Source of the DNA: an uncultured Selenomonas sp.
Lineage (GTDB): Bacteria > Bacillota > Negativicutes > Selenomonadales > Selenomonadaceae
Assembly (NCBI GenBank): GCA_947167105.1
Contig: CAMVGU010000029.1
Location: 1 to 34,623 of the forward strand
DNA: 34,623 nucleotides
Direction: 5' to 3'
In this document: positions 15,060 to 23,188 of the stretch, piece after piece
How positions within the stretch are numbered: the stretch's first letter is position 1
How the letters are laid out: every line of letters begins with the position of its first letter
Position numbers and translations under genes: made by a program
Notes under the pieces: generated by a model
What the model saw: the letters and a program-made list of their open reading frames with translations, nothing else
Told to the model about the DNA's origin: nothing
The model's database searches: none

Positions 15060-15842
15060 ATGAAGCAGTACATTGTAGATGCGTTCACAGATACTCCTTT
15101 TGCAGGAAATCCGGCGGCGGTGTGTGTTATGGAGGAATGGCCTGCAGATGAGGCAATGATGAAACTGGCAATGGAGAATAATCTTTCTGAAACGGCTTTC
15201 ATAGTCAAGGAGGAGGAAGGGTTCAGGCTCCGCTGGTTTACCCCAGGGACAGAAGTTAAGCTTTGCGGTCATGCAACTCTTGCTTCTGCATTTGTCATAT
15301 TGAACTATTTTGACACTACAAGCGATGCTGTTAGGTTCAATACGCTCAGTGGGATTTTGACGGTTGTCCGTAAAGGCGATATGTATGAGATGGATTTTCC
15401 CAGGTACGAGTTGAAGGAAATACCAGTTACTGAGGAAATGGGCAGGGCATTTGGCATCCGGCCCAGGAAGGCTATCCTTGGCTTGGATCTGATTTGTGTT
15501 TTTGACTCGGAAGAGCAGGTATATTCAATGAAGCCTGACCAGTTCCTCCTTAGTAAGATACCTGGGCGCGTACAGAACGCCACTGCAAGGGGAGAAAAAT
15601 ATGATTGCGTATCGAGGAGCTTTGCCCCCAAGCTGGCGGTGGCCGAAGATCCTGTCTGTGGGTCAGCCCATTGCCAGATTGCAGATTACTGGGCCAAAAC
15701 ACTTGGCAAGAAAAAGATAGAAGCTTACCAAGCCTCAAAACGTGGTGGATTTCTGCGCTGTGAAGTTAGGTCGCCTGACAGGATAGCAATAAGCGGGGAG
15801 GCAGTGCTGATAGCAATTTCCGAGATAGTGGCAAAATTTTAA
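15060..15842 (+). CDS. PhzF-family isomerase/epimerase
   Basis: A 260-residue protein of the diaminopimelate-epimerase-like PhzF fold. Conserved features: YIVDAFTDTPFAGNPAAVC (4-22), NLSETAFI with catalytic Glu44, RWFTPGTEVKLCGHATLA and DPVCGSAHC near residue 200, the second Gly-rich loop. PhzF proteins catalyse proton shifts on cyclic or aromatic substrates; most members are of unknown substrate. GAGGTGAGG precedes the ATG. The length is slightly below the usual 280-300, with both lobes present. It stands alone between the EamA gene and the convergent ydcF gene, with only 6 bp between the two stops. Confidence 0.88.
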   Translation: MKQYIVDAFTDTPFAGNPAAVCVMEEWPADEAMMKLAMENNLSETAFIVKEEEGFRLRWFTPGTEVKLCGHATLASAFVILNYFDTTSDAVRFNTLSGILTVVRKGDMYEMDFPRYELKEIPVTEEMGRAFGIRPRKAILGLDLICVFDSEEQVYSMKPDQFLLSKIPGRVQNATARGEKYDCVSRSFAPKLAVAEDPVCGSAHCQIADYWAKTLGKKKIEAYQASKRGGFLRCEVRSPDRIAISGEAVLIAISEIVAKF

Positions 15843-15848
15843 TCAGCC

Positions 15849-16709
15849 TCAACTGCTGAAAGCAGGGTTGGCTGTACGGATGGTGCCGATATGGCTGGAG
15901 GTTAGGAGGGCAAAAGCTTTTTCAACCTCCAGGGGGATATCTACATGGGGGATAAAACCCTTGCCTTTGGGGCCGTAGCCCTTTTCGTCATCCCTGAGGC
16001 GGGAGACATCGCCGAGCAGCAGGGTGATGTAGTGCTCTATGTCCCAAAGTCCCCAATACTTGTGCAGGAAGGAAAGACGGCCATTCGCTGCTGTAATGTG
16101 AGGCAGGTAGGGGGCATAATTTATGATGAGGGTGCCTGAATCATCCCCCAGTTCCTTGCGGAAGCCGGCAGCCATGCGGCGCTGCATGGAGGGATCTTGC
16201 ATGATGAGGATGGCCCTGGCATCTATGCCATAATCCCTGAGCATGGCCAGGGCATAGGTGACGTTGTTGCCGCAGTTGGTGGATTTCGTTTCCAGCAGCA
16301 GGTCGCAAATGCCGTGCTGGAAGGAAAGATAATCAGCTATCATTTCAGCTTCTGTCTTGCCCCAGGTTTCCATTTGGGGGTATCTTGCCTTGAATTTATC
16401 CCGCAGGGATTGGGTGGTGTGGCCTATGCCGCCGACAACCATCAGCTGCCTGGCAAGGCCCCGCTTCCAGGCAGCGGCAGCAACTTCGCAGCCAAAGGGA
16501 ATGGTGCCGCCGAAGAGAATCATGACATCGACCCGGTCAATGCCATACTTGGCTTGCAAAATGTTTCGCCTCAGCTTGGGCAGGTCACGAAGGCCCAGGA
16601 AACTGGTGAGAATGTTGGCGGCTTCTGCCAGTCTCTGAAGGTGGGTGTCGTATGCTTGTCCGTTGTCTGTATCAAGTGCAGTGTATGTGGGAGTGTGGAT
16701 ATTTGTCAT
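15849..16709 (-). CDS. ydcF: YdcF family protein (DUF218)
   Basis: A 286-residue protein that aligns along its length with E. coli YdcF as I remember it: VVGGIGHTT, ETKSTNCGNN, MQDPSMQRR, LLLGDVSRLRDDEKGYGPKG and FIPHVDIP are all present. YdcF binds S-adenosylmethionine in vitro, as I recall, but its reaction is unknown. The start at 16709 (not the longer frame at 16775) is chosen because GGAGGAG lies 6 bp upstream and YdcF begins at this level. It converges with the PhzF gene and diverges from the aldolase-like gene, so it is probably a single-gene transcript. Confidence 0.87.
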   Translation of the reverse strand: MTNIHTPTYTALDTDNGQAYDTHLQRLAEAANILTSFLGLRDLPKLRRNILQAKYGIDRVDVMILFGGTIPFGCEVAAAAWKRGLARQLMVVGGIGHTTQSLRDKFKARYPQMETWGKTEAEMIADYLSFQHGICDLLLETKSTNCGNNVTYALAMLRDYGIDARAILIMQDPSMQRRMAAGFRKELGDDSGTLIINYAPYLPHITAANGRLSFLHKYWGLWDIEHYITLLLGDVSRLRDDEKGYGPKGKGFIPHVDIPLEVEKAFALLTSSHIGTIRTANPAFSS

Positions 16710-16800
16710 AGACGCTCCTCCTCTCAGATAAAATTGTTCTGCATATAGCATAGCTGATTTGAGTCTGTGGGGCAAGAGCAGAGAGATATGTAAAGGGAGT

Positions 16801-17874
16801 ATGAGCTTGAAGAAGTTGCTTTTTGCCTCGGATTATCAGGAGGGGGCACATCCAAAGATTATACAGAGACTGGCTGAGACTAATCTCATGCAGAGCTTTG
16901 GCTATGGTATGGACGAGATTTGTGAGTCAGCCAGGGAGCGTATACGAGCGGCTTGTGGCTGCAGGGAGGCTGAGGTGCATTTTCTGGTAGGAGGTACTCA
17001 GACCAATGCCACGGTGATAGATGCTTTGCTTCAGTCTTATGAGGGGGTTATAACCCCGGACAGCGGCCATGTCAGCCTCCATGAGGCAGGTGCCATCGAG
17101 GCAGGTGGACATAAAGTCTTGACCATACCCCATGAATTTGGCAAGATAGGTGCCAAGGCGGTGGAGGAATATTGCAAAGAATATGAGCAATACCTGAATC
17201 ATGAACATATGGTAAAGCCCGGTATGGTCTACATTTCCCAGCCCACTGAATATGGTACGATTTATTCCCTGAAGGAACTTGAAGCTCTTAGCCGGGTGTG
17301 CAGAGAAAACAATCTGCCTCTGTATGTGGACGGCGCGAGATTGGCTTATGCCTTGGCCTGCAAACAAAATGATGTATCGCTAAAGGATCTGGCACGTTTA
17401 TGCGATGTTTTCTACATTGGCGGCACAAAATGCGGTGCTATGCTGGGAGAGGCTGTGGTTATACCTAAACCAGGGAGGATACCGCATTTTTTCACTATCA
17501 TAAAGCAGCATGGTGGATTGATGGCCAAAGGAAGAATCCTTGGCATACAGTTTGATGTGCTTTTTGAAAATAAGCTGTATGAGACTATTGGGCAGGGAGC
17601 ATTGGCGGCTGCAGATAAGATAAGAGCATGTCTTGCAGCCAGTGACTATATGCTCGATTTTGATTCACCCACCAATCAGATATTTGTGAGTTTAAATGAT
17701 TCTGAAGTGAAGTTGCTCGCTGAATGTGTGGAATTCAGCTTTTGGGAGAAGTTAGATTCCGGGCGTACGGTGGTAAGGCTTGCCACCAGTTGGGCAACCA
17801 GTGATGAAGACGTGGAGAGATTAACGGAGGTTTTGCAAAAGCTCCATCGGCGGGCAATTTCCTCTATACAGTAA
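16801..17874 (+). CDS. threonine-aldolase-like PLP enzyme
   Basis: A beta-eliminating lyase / threonine aldolase family protein of about 357 residues, which would cleave beta-hydroxy amino acids such as allo-threonine into glycine and an aldehyde. Motifs: DYQEGAHPKI (11-20), GGTQTNATV (64-72), VDGARLAYAL (176-185) with the PLP-pairing Asp, and YIGGTKCGAM with the Schiff-base Lys210. The ATG at 16801 lies only 1 bp after AAGGGAG; a TTG at 16807 has ideal 7-bp spacing and may be the real start. Homologues begin close to DY..GAHP, which does not decide between them. Transcribed alone. Confidence 0.9.
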   Translation: MSLKKLLFASDYQEGAHPKIIQRLAETNLMQSFGYGMDEICESARERIRAACGCREAEVHFLVGGTQTNATVIDALLQSYEGVITPDSGHVSLHEAGAIEAGGHKVLTIPHEFGKIGAKAVEEYCKEYEQYLNHEHMVKPGMVYISQPTEYGTIYSLKELEALSRVCRENNLPLYVDGARLAYALACKQNDVSLKDLARLCDVFYIGGTKCGAMLGEAVVIPKPGRIPHFFTIIKQHGGLMAKGRILGIQFDVLFENKLYETIGQGALAAADKIRACLAASDYMLDFDSPTNQIFVSLNDSEVKLLAECVEFSFWEKLDSGRTVVRLATSWATSDEDVERLTEVLQKLHRRAISSIQ

Positions 17875-17881
17875 ACGGGCT

Positions 17882-18061
17882 ATCCTCCAGGGGTGTGGTG
17901 TCAACGGCATCATACGAGGCCAGAAAAAGAAGAAACGTCTTTACACAGCTATTGACAAAATAAAGGCGAGGTTTGGAGAAGATAAGATTGCCTGTTTAGG
18001 AGAATCAAAGGTATTGAAGAAAATTGAATCTTCACTTGATGGGAGTGGCGAGCAGCAGTGA
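17882..18061 (+). pseudogene. C-terminal remnant of a Y-family DNA polymerase (UmuC/DinB-like)
   Basis: The open frame between the aldolase gene and the macrodomain gene contains KRLYTAIDKIKARFGEDKIA, the signature tail found at the C-terminus of Firmicute UmuC-like polymerases, and ends at TGA 18059-18061. Everything catalytic is missing. The stop overlaps a short stem AGCAGC/GCTGCT followed by TTTT, a possible terminator of the lost gene. Confidence 0.6.
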
Positions 18062-18088
18062 GCTGCTTTTAGTGAGGAGGAAACCAAA

Positions 18089-18604
18089 ATGACCATCATA
18101 AGAACGGAACTGGGAGATATTACGGCAAAGCATTATGCCGATGCCATCGTCAACGCAGCCAATGAGAGCCTGCTGGGCGGCGGGGGAGTGGACGGAGCCA
18201 TACACAGAGCTGCCGGCCCAGAGCTTTTGGCGGAGTGCCGGACGCTGAACGGCTGCAGGACAGGGCAGGCAAAGATTACCAAGGCGTACAGGCTGCCTTG
18301 CGACCATGTTATCCACACGGTAGGGCCGATATGGCATGGTGGCAGCCACGATGAAGCGGAACTGCTGGCTGGCTGCTATCGTCACTCGCTGGAACTCGCC
18401 ATGAGACATGGCATACGCAGTGTGGCGTTCCCGTCTATCTCCACGGGAGTGTATTCCTATCCGGTGCAGCAGGCGGCGGAGGTTGCGGTTGAGACAGTCA
18501 GGGAAGTCGTAAAGGAGCACCCCGAGGCATTTGATGAAATCTTGTGGGTATTGTTCGATGAGCGAACAAAGCTGGTATATGATGAAAGGCTGCAGAAGTG
18601 CTGA
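18089..18604 (+). CDS. macrodomain protein, O-acetyl-ADP-ribose deacetylase type (YmdB-like)
   Basis: A 171-residue single macrodomain with GAGGAGG before the ATG. It hydrolyses ADP-ribose esters such as O-acetyl-ADP-ribose, and mono-ADP-ribosyl marks in relatives. Conserved parts: [20 protein letters not shown] (9-28), the loop [10 protein letters not shown] (30-39) with catalytic Asp35, [10 protein letters not shown] (about 94) and [12 protein letters not shown] (about 110), which closes on the phosphates. It is complete and MacroD/YmdB-like. It is followed by a DUF5131 gene 78 bp on, probably in the same transcript. A second, different macrodomain lies 2.2 kb away at 20776-21609. Confidence 0.92.
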   Translation: MTIIRTELGDITAKHYADAIVNAANESLLGGGGVDGAIHRAAGPELLAECRTLNGCRTGQAKITKAYRLPCDHVIHTVGPIWHGGSHDEAELLAGCYRHSLELAMRHGIRSVAFPSISTGVYSYPVQQAAEVAVETVREVVKEHPEAFDEILWVLFDERTKLVYDERLQKC

Positions 18605-18682
18605 CCTCGCGGCAGTCCTCTGCAAATTTAATTTCGTAGCAGGTTGCAGTGAGGCGTGTGCCTCTTACCGGGAGATAGAGCG

Positions 18683-19606
18683 ATGCACGACATATGGAAT
18701 CCTTGGCACGGCTGTATCAGATGCAGCGAGGGATGCGCCAACTGCTATATGTACACGCTGGACAGGTGGCGCGGGGCAGACGGGGCAAACATTTACCGCA
18801 CCAACAACTTTAACTATCCGCTCCAGCGGCTCCGTAACGGAGAATACCGTGTCAAGAGCGGAGAGCTTATCCGTGTCTGCATGACCTCGGATTTCTTCCT
18901 GGAAGAAGCTGACCCTTGGCGGGGAGAGGCTTGGAACATTATGTACCAAAGACCGGATGTCAAGTTTTTCCTGCTCACAAAACGTCCGGAACGGGTACGT
19001 GAGACCCTGCCGCCGGATTTTGGGGAAGGGTGGGAAAATATCTTCTTCAACGTGACCTGCGAGAACCAGCGACGGGCAGACGAGCGAATCCCTGTCCTGC
19101 TGGATTTGCCTTTCAAGCATAAGGGCATCATGTGTGCTCCTTTTATTAGAGAAGTCCGTATCGAGCCGTACCTGGCGAGCGGTCAAATCGAGCAAGTCAT
19201 CTGCGGCGGCGAGAACTACGATGGTGCGCGTCCCTTGAATTTTGAATGGGTAAAGAGCCTACGGACAGAATGTGTGCGCCATAATGTAACATTTGCTTTT
19301 ATTGAAACTGGCACGGTGTTCATCAAGGATGGTAAGACATACCAACTCCAGAATAAGCGGTTGCAGAGCGAGATGGCGCATAAGTCAGGCATGAACTTCC
19401 AGGGCAGGCCCATAGAATTTCGTCTCTGCACTCCCTTGGGGATGCCGATTCCCTCGGAGTATCTCTATCGCCCCCGATATGATGGAGAAAATTGTGACCA
19501 GTGCGGCAGCCGGCTGATTTGCAATGGCTGCAGTCATTGCGGTGCTTGCGAGGGGGGGAGTAGGTACGCATCACGGCCATGCGGAAGGTCTGCTGTCCGG
19601 ACTTGA
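18683..19606 (+). CDS. DUF5131 (phage Gp37/Gp68-like) cysteine-rich protein
   Basis: A 307-residue protein. The start is read at 18683 (GGGAG about 9 bp upstream) because MHDIWNPWHGC is the family's usual opening. C11, C14, C18 and C21 (GCIRCSEGCANCYMY) form a radical-SAM-like cysteine cluster; the core has FFLLTKRPERV and GGENYDGARPL, as in DUF5131. The C-terminus is a zinc ribbon (CDQCGSRLICNGCSHCGAC). Members are found in phages and bacteria and are suspected Fe-S/radical SAM enzymes, with no settled reaction. The position just after a macrodomain gene suggests a link to ADP-ribose chemistry, which is inference. Confidence 0.82.
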   Translation: MHDIWNPWHGCIRCSEGCANCYMYTLDRWRGADGANIYRTNNFNYPLQRLRNGEYRVKSGELIRVCMTSDFFLEEADPWRGEAWNIMYQRPDVKFFLLTKRPERVRETLPPDFGEGWENIFFNVTCENQRRADERIPVLLDLPFKHKGIMCAPFIREVRIEPYLASGQIEQVICGGENYDGARPLNFEWVKSLRTECVRHNVTFAFIETGTVFIKDGKTYQLQNKRLQSEMAHKSGMNFQGRPIEFRLCTPLGMPIPSEYLYRPRYDGENCDQCGSRLICNGCSHCGACEGGSRYASRPCGRSAVRT

Positions 19607-19659
19607 TGGAAGTTGAGCTACAAGCGATAAACGATGTATGATGAGGAGGATAAATCAAA

Positions 19660-20010
19660 ATGAAAGCGGCAATTATTTATGATTCGAGAACCCATACGAC
19701 GGAGAAGGCGGCAGCTTTTATGTCGGAGGGGATTAAAGCTTCCGGTGAGATCGAGGTGCAATGCTTCAATATTGATAATGTTGATTTTAATTTCGTTGAG
19801 CAGTCGGATATGGTGATATTCGGCTCTCCCACCTATGCGGCTTCCATTACGGGAAAGATGAAAAATTGGCTCGAAGGGAATGCCGGAAAGTTAAAGCTGG
19901 CAGGAAAATTAGGTGGAGCCTTTGCCACGGAACAGTATATTCACGGCGGTGCTGAAAATACCATCAACGAGCTATTGGTCTCATATCCTATATCTACAAA
20001 CATAATGTAA
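19660..20010 (+). pseudogene. flavodoxin, 3'-truncated by a junction with a PLP-enzyme fragment
   Basis: Good start (GAGGAGG, ATG 19660) and a normal flavodoxin N-terminus: KAAIIYDSRTHTTEKAA with the FMN-phosphate loop, FGSPTYAASITGKMKNWLE, and GKLGGAFATEQYIHGGAEN. After about 105 residues (near 19972) the flavodoxin sequence stops and the frame runs out within a dozen unrelated codons. The missing third would contain the last strand and helix, so the protein is likely unstable. Confidence 0.75.
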
Positions 20011-20198
20011 AGTCCGTGACAATTCCCGAGGATAAGATATTGTCTGCCAGAGAAAAAATTGCTCATCAGGGAATTTACTGCGAACATACAACAGCGGCTG
20101 TCTATGCCGGCTATGAGCATTACTGTGAGCGGTATACCCAGCCGGAAGAAGCGTTGATTTCTATGTGCGGTGCTGGCTTGAAATCAGATCATGGATAA
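19972..20198 (+). pseudogene. C-terminal fragment of a threonine-synthase-like PLP enzyme
   Basis: In another frame from the flavodoxin, codons from 19974 read ISYIYKHNVKSVTIPEDK, then REKIAHQGIYCEHTTAAVYA, and end ISMCGAGLKSDHG before TAA. This is the C-terminal end of a fold-type II PLP enzyme (threonine synthase / diaminopropionate-lyase-like). No start and no PLP lysine region are present. It is the other side of the deletion junction that truncated the flavodoxin. Confidence 0.7.
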
Positions 20199-20204
20199 CC
20201 ACTA

Positions 20205-20252
20205 AAAAAAGCAATCGAAAATTCTCTAAAGTGGGATTTCGATTGCTTTTTT
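20205..20252. terminator. bidirectional intrinsic terminator
   Basis: Perfect 16-bp arms, AAAAAAGCAATCGAAA (20205-20220) and its complement (20237-20252), give T-runs on both strands. It can end the rightward flavodoxin/PLP relic and the leftward cupin gene. Confidence 0.85.
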
Positions 20253-20320
20253 CGCCAGATGAAGTATATCGGGATGGCGCTATATTTTTTCGGAAAATGC
20301 AAGATATTGTCGGTATCAGT

Positions 20321-20677
20321 TTATTGCTCTACGACAGCATCCGCTGCTGTGTATTCCTCCAAGGAATTTTCCCTGGTTTGAATGCAGACGTAGCTGATAC
20401 CCTCATCCGCAGCAGCAAAGAACTGACGGCGTGCCGCAGGGGAGATTCGCAGCCAGTCTCCGGCTGCCAGCTCCGTTGTTTCACCATCAATTACGGCTTT
20501 GCCGCGTCCGGCAGTGATGAAGTAAATTTCTTCGTTTTTCTTGTGATAATGTACGAAAGGTACACTGGCACCTGCCGGGAGATGATTTACACTGACTTCC
20601 GCTCCCGTCAGATGCAGCTTGTCATGCAGCTCCGTCCTTGCCTCGTTGCTCACGCTGACCGTGTCAAAATTTTTCAT
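20321..20677 (-). CDS. cupin-domain protein
   Basis: A 118-residue single cupin with CTGGAGGG before the ATG. The barrel motifs are visible: PFVHYHKKNEEIYFITAGRG (metal-ligand HxH...E, about 40-59) and GDWLRISPAARRQFFAA (73-89), with Arg/Gln in place of the usual second His. Small cupins of this kind bind a metal and a small ligand or act as simple isomerases or dioxygenases; no substrate can be named. It has its own promoter with a 19-bp palindrome like that controlling the nearby sirtuin operon. Confidence 0.85.
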   Translation of the reverse strand: MKNFDTVSVSNEARTELHDKLHLTGAEVSVNHLPAGASVPFVHYHKKNEEIYFITAGRGKAVIDGETTELAAGDWLRISPAARRQFFAAADEGISYVCIQTRENSLEEYTAADAVVEQ

Positions 20678-20706
20678 GCCTTAGCCCTCCAGTAAATTAT
20701 TATAGA

Positions 20707-20760
20707 TGTAACATGCTTGATTACAATGAAAAGAATAACACAGCCGTGATGTAATGTCAA
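20707..20760 (-). promoter_or_regulatory. cupin promoter with TGTAA-N9-TTACA operator
   Basis: Minus strand: -35 TTGACA (20760-20755), 17-bp spacer, -10 TATTCT (20737-20732), then a 19-bp inverted repeat TGTAATCAAGCATGTTACA (20725-20707) over the start region. The -35 and its flank (GTACCTATTGACATTACATC) are also found at the sirtuin promoter (22561-22542). Confidence 0.7.
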
Positions 20761-20775
20761 TAGGTACAACTAAAT

Positions 20776-21609
20776 TTATTTTATTCCCAGCACTTTACGA
20801 TACACTTCCGCATCCTCAGTCTTGAACACGTCGAACACCACCGTCAGCGCAGAATCGTGCTGCGTCAGCCAGTCCGATACGGTCTGGACGGCGATCTGGG
20901 CTGCCTGCTCTCCGGGAAAGTGAAATTCTCCCGTGGAGATGCAGCAGAAGGCAAGGCTTTGTAGCTGATGTTTAGCCGCAAGTTCCAGGCAGGAGCGGTA
21001 ACAATCGGACAAAAGTGCCGCCTCTTTTGCGGTGGGATTCCTTCCGGCGGAGATGATAGGGCCTACGGTGTGAAGAACGTAACGGCTGGGGAGGTTGAAG
21101 GCCGGAGTGATTTTGGCTCTGCCGGTGGGCTCTTCATGTCCCTGCTCCTTCATCAGACGGTCGCAGGCATTCCGAAGCTGCACTCCCGCCGCCGAGTGAA
21201 TCGCATTGTCGATACAGCCATGGCAGGGCACGAAACAGCCTAGGAGCGCACTGTTGGCAGCGTTGACAATGCCGTCTGCCGCCAGGCGGGTGATGTCGCC
21301 CTGCCATAGAATCATTCGTTTGGCAGGCATCCCCCGGGGAAGGGCATTGCCCTGGGAAACATCTGCAACTGTGGGGAGTGAGGAGAGCCGGACAATCCCT
21401 TTTTCCGTCGCTTCCTCTTGCAGCAGAATGTCCTGCTCCCGCAGGAATTCCCGCGCAATCTCTCCGGCTGGCCGCACATTCATCAATGAGCGCAGCAGGC
21501 GCCGCTGGCCATTGACATTTTTCGGGAATCCAGCAGCATCTTCCCGATAATGAGGCATTTCGTTTAGCAGAATCTCATTGAGAAAAAGCAGCCGCTTGAG
21601 GCGTGTCAT
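20776..21609 (-). CDS. zinc-dependent macrodomain protein-ADP-ribose hydrolase
   Basis: A 277-residue protein: an N-terminal helical extension of about 95 residues, then a macrodomain. ILWQGDITRLAADGIVNAAN (100-119) and HTVGPI are standard; the loop after it, GCFVPCHGCIDNAIHSAAG (124-142), has Cys125, Cys129, His130 and Cys132, the signature of zinc-containing macrodomains paired with SirTM sirtuins. These remove mono-ADP-ribose placed by SirTM on lipoylated GcvH-like proteins (Rack et al., as I recall). It starts 15 bp after the sirtuin stop with GGGAGGGAG upstream, so the two form an operon. No GcvH-L or LplA gene is in the window. Confidence 0.9.
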   Translation of the reverse strand: MTRLKRLLFLNEILLNEMPHYREDAAGFPKNVNGQRRLLRSLMNVRPAGEIAREFLREQDILLQEEATEKGIVRLSSLPTVADVSQGNALPRGMPAKRMILWQGDITRLAADGIVNAANSALLGCFVPCHGCIDNAIHSAAGVQLRNACDRLMKEQGHEEPTGRAKITPAFNLPSRYVLHTVGPIISAGRNPTAKEAALLSDCYRSCLELAAKHQLQSLAFCCISTGEFHFPGEQAAQIAVQTVSDWLTQHDSALTVVFDVFKTEDAEVYRKVLGIK

Positions 21610-21624
21610 ATTGCTCCCTCCCTG

Positions 21625-22473
21625 TCAGTTTTTATGCTCTGCCAAAAGGGCAAGCGCTTCACGTATATCTCCCTTGATGCAGATACTTCGTGACTTGATT
21701 TCCTCCGGCACGGTGGTTTCCTCCTGATTGATGGCGGCATAGGTTGCGGCAGGATTCTCCGCTGTCATGCGCCAGAAAGGGAACTTGATAATGCCTGGGG
21801 TATTCATTCCCACGCCTAACTCCAAATAAAGAATATGGTCATCCTTGTGCTGCTGCAGGAACCTCTGGTAACGCTCGGAGGCTTTTCGCCAGCCCTCATC
21901 CTCCACAAAGGTATCATCGCAGCGCAGGTTCATTTCCATTGCTCCGCCGCAAACGGGACACTTTGGCACGAGTTCCGTGGGGATGCGCATATCCCGCTCT
22001 GCCGCCCTCATGCGCCGCACGGCTTCCTCATTGTCGTATGTCTTTCCATGGCAGGGCGTCTTGCATTGCCACAGGCCATAGTCGCCCTGGGTGTAGAAAA
22101 GCCGTTCCTTGGCAAAACCGTTGTTTTGGAAAAGATGATCCACATTGGTGGTGAGGACAAAGTGTTCCTTTTCCCTGGCGACGCGAAGCAAGTCCTCATG
22201 TACCGCGCTTTTCGGCTGGTCATAACGATTGCAATAGATATTGCGGCTCCAGAAGGCCCACTTTTCCTCCTCGGTGTGGTAGGGGAAGAAACCACCTGAA
22301 TACATATCGTGGAAATGATATTTCCGCTCAAAATCGGCAAAGTGTTTTTGAAAGCGCTCCCCTGCATAAGTATAGCCTGCCGCTGCACTTAGTCCGGCTC
22401 CGGCTCCAATCAGGACGGCATCCGCATTTTCGATGGCTTTCCCTAGCCGCAAAAGTTCCTCTGATGCTTTCAT
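21625..22473 (-). CDS. SirTM-class sirtuin (protein ADP-ribosyltransferase)
   Basis: A 282-residue class M sirtuin. The start at 22473 follows GGAGG; the frame extends further up but crosses the promoter. NAD site: LIGAGAGLSAAAGY (21-34) and TTNVDHLFQ (108-116). The catalytic HG of deacetylase sirtuins is replaced by QG in TQGDYG (Gln129), as described for SirTM enzymes that transfer ADP-ribose instead of deacetylating. Zinc cysteines: CKTPC (137-141) and CPVCGG. With the zinc-macrodomain hydrolase it makes a write/erase pair. The usual partners GcvH-L, LplA2 and flavin reductase are absent here. A 19-bp palindrome over the start site indicates control by the divergent Rrf2 regulator. Confidence 0.9.
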   Translation of the reverse strand: MKASEELLRLGKAIENADAVLIGAGAGLSAAAGYTYAGERFQKHFADFERKYHFHDMYSGGFFPYHTEEEKWAFWSRNIYCNRYDQPKSAVHEDLLRVAREKEHFVLTTNVDHLFQNNGFAKERLFYTQGDYGLWQCKTPCHGKTYDNEEAVRRMRAAERDMRIPTELVPKCPVCGGAMEMNLRCDDTFVEDEGWRKASERYQRFLQQHKDDHILYLELGVGMNTPGIIKFPFWRMTAENPAATYAAINQEETTVPEEIKSRSICIKGDIREALALLAEHKN

Positions 22474-22484
22474 AACAGCCTCCA

Positions 22485-22554
22485 TTGACAAAATACCGTA
22501 GGTGTAATAATATATATTACAACGAATTATATGCCATGCTAGATGTAATGTCAA
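22485..22554. promoter_or_regulatory. overlapping face-to-face promoters around a 19-bp palindromic operator
   Basis: Plus strand (rrf2): TTGACA 22485-22490, 17 bp, TAATAT 22508-22513. Minus strand (sirtuin operon): TTGACA 22554-22549, 17 bp, TATAAT 22531-22526. Between and partly over them lies TGTAATAATATATATTACA (22503-22521), with 7-bp perfect arms. Both start sites fall near 22519-22520, so one bound dimer would block both promoters. Confidence 0.8.
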
Positions 22555-22584
22555 TAGGTACATCGAAAATAGGAGGGATGATCT

Positions 22585-23010
22585 ATGCAATTTTCGGTTC
22601 GGCTTCCCGTGGCTACCCATGTCCTGTTGTGCATTGGGAGGTTCCAAGGGGAGTACAAGACCACCTCCACTTTCCTGGCCGGTAGCGTTAACGTCCATCC
22701 GGTTATCATAAGAAAAGTGCTTGGACAGTTGCGAACGGCGGGATTAGTGGAAGTCGCAGCGGGAGTAGGGGGAGCGAAGCTGACAAGAAGCCCGAAGGAC
22801 ATCACTTTGCTGGATGTCTTTCGGGCCGTGGAAGAAGATGAAGATTTATTTCACTTCCAGGAAAATCCGAATCCTGATTGTCCCGTAGGCAGGAACATCC
22901 ATCGCGTGCTGGGAACGAGGCTGGAAAGGATAAAACAGCACATGAGGGAGGATTTGGCGAGGATAACCCTGGAGGAATTATTAGATGCGGTCGACGAGGA
23001 GCCGATGTAG
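22585..23010 (+). CDS. Rrf2-family transcriptional regulator
   Basis: A 141-residue winged-helix regulator with AGGAGG before the ATG. Rrf2 features: N-terminal QFSVRLPVATHVLLCI, recognition region STFLAGSVNVHPVIIRKVLGQL (about 28-49), wing AGLVEVAAGVGGAKL, and the PKDITLLDVFRAVE dimer-helix start. Only one Cys is in the usual cluster region (PDCPVG), so it is unlikely to hold the three-Cys Fe-S cluster of IscR/NsrR and belongs to the cluster-free YwnA/CymR-like group. It diverges from the SirTM operon and its -10 lies inside the shared operator, so autoregulation is expected. Confidence 0.88.
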   Translation: MQFSVRLPVATHVLLCIGRFQGEYKTTSTFLAGSVNVHPVIIRKVLGQLRTAGLVEVAAGVGGAKLTRSPKDITLLDVFRAVEEDEDLFHFQENPNPDCPVGRNIHRVLGTRLERIKQHMREDLARITLEELLDAVDEEPM

Positions 23011-23057
23011 CCATTTCTCCGCCGGGGAATGGCCCTATGGCAGTGGCAGGATTTCTC

Positions 23058-23147
23058 CGTCCCACGGCGAACTACTTCTACACGCCCGCCTGTGCCGTGA
23101 AACTTATCGCCGGGATGATTGAGCCGTATAGTGGCGTTGTATACGAC
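23058..23147 (+). pseudogene. fragment of a type I restriction methylase (HsdM-like)
   Basis: About 30 codons read RPTANYFYTPACAVKLIAGM, then IEPYSGVVYD, matching the N6-adenine methylase segment FYTP..VV..i..ml.P..G.VYDP that precedes the SAM-binding GSGG motif. The frame leaves homology exactly before that motif. No other hsd sequence is nearby. Confidence 0.6.
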
Positions 23148-23188
23148 AAAATCATAGCCGGATTGATACAAGCATATGGAGAGCGAAA

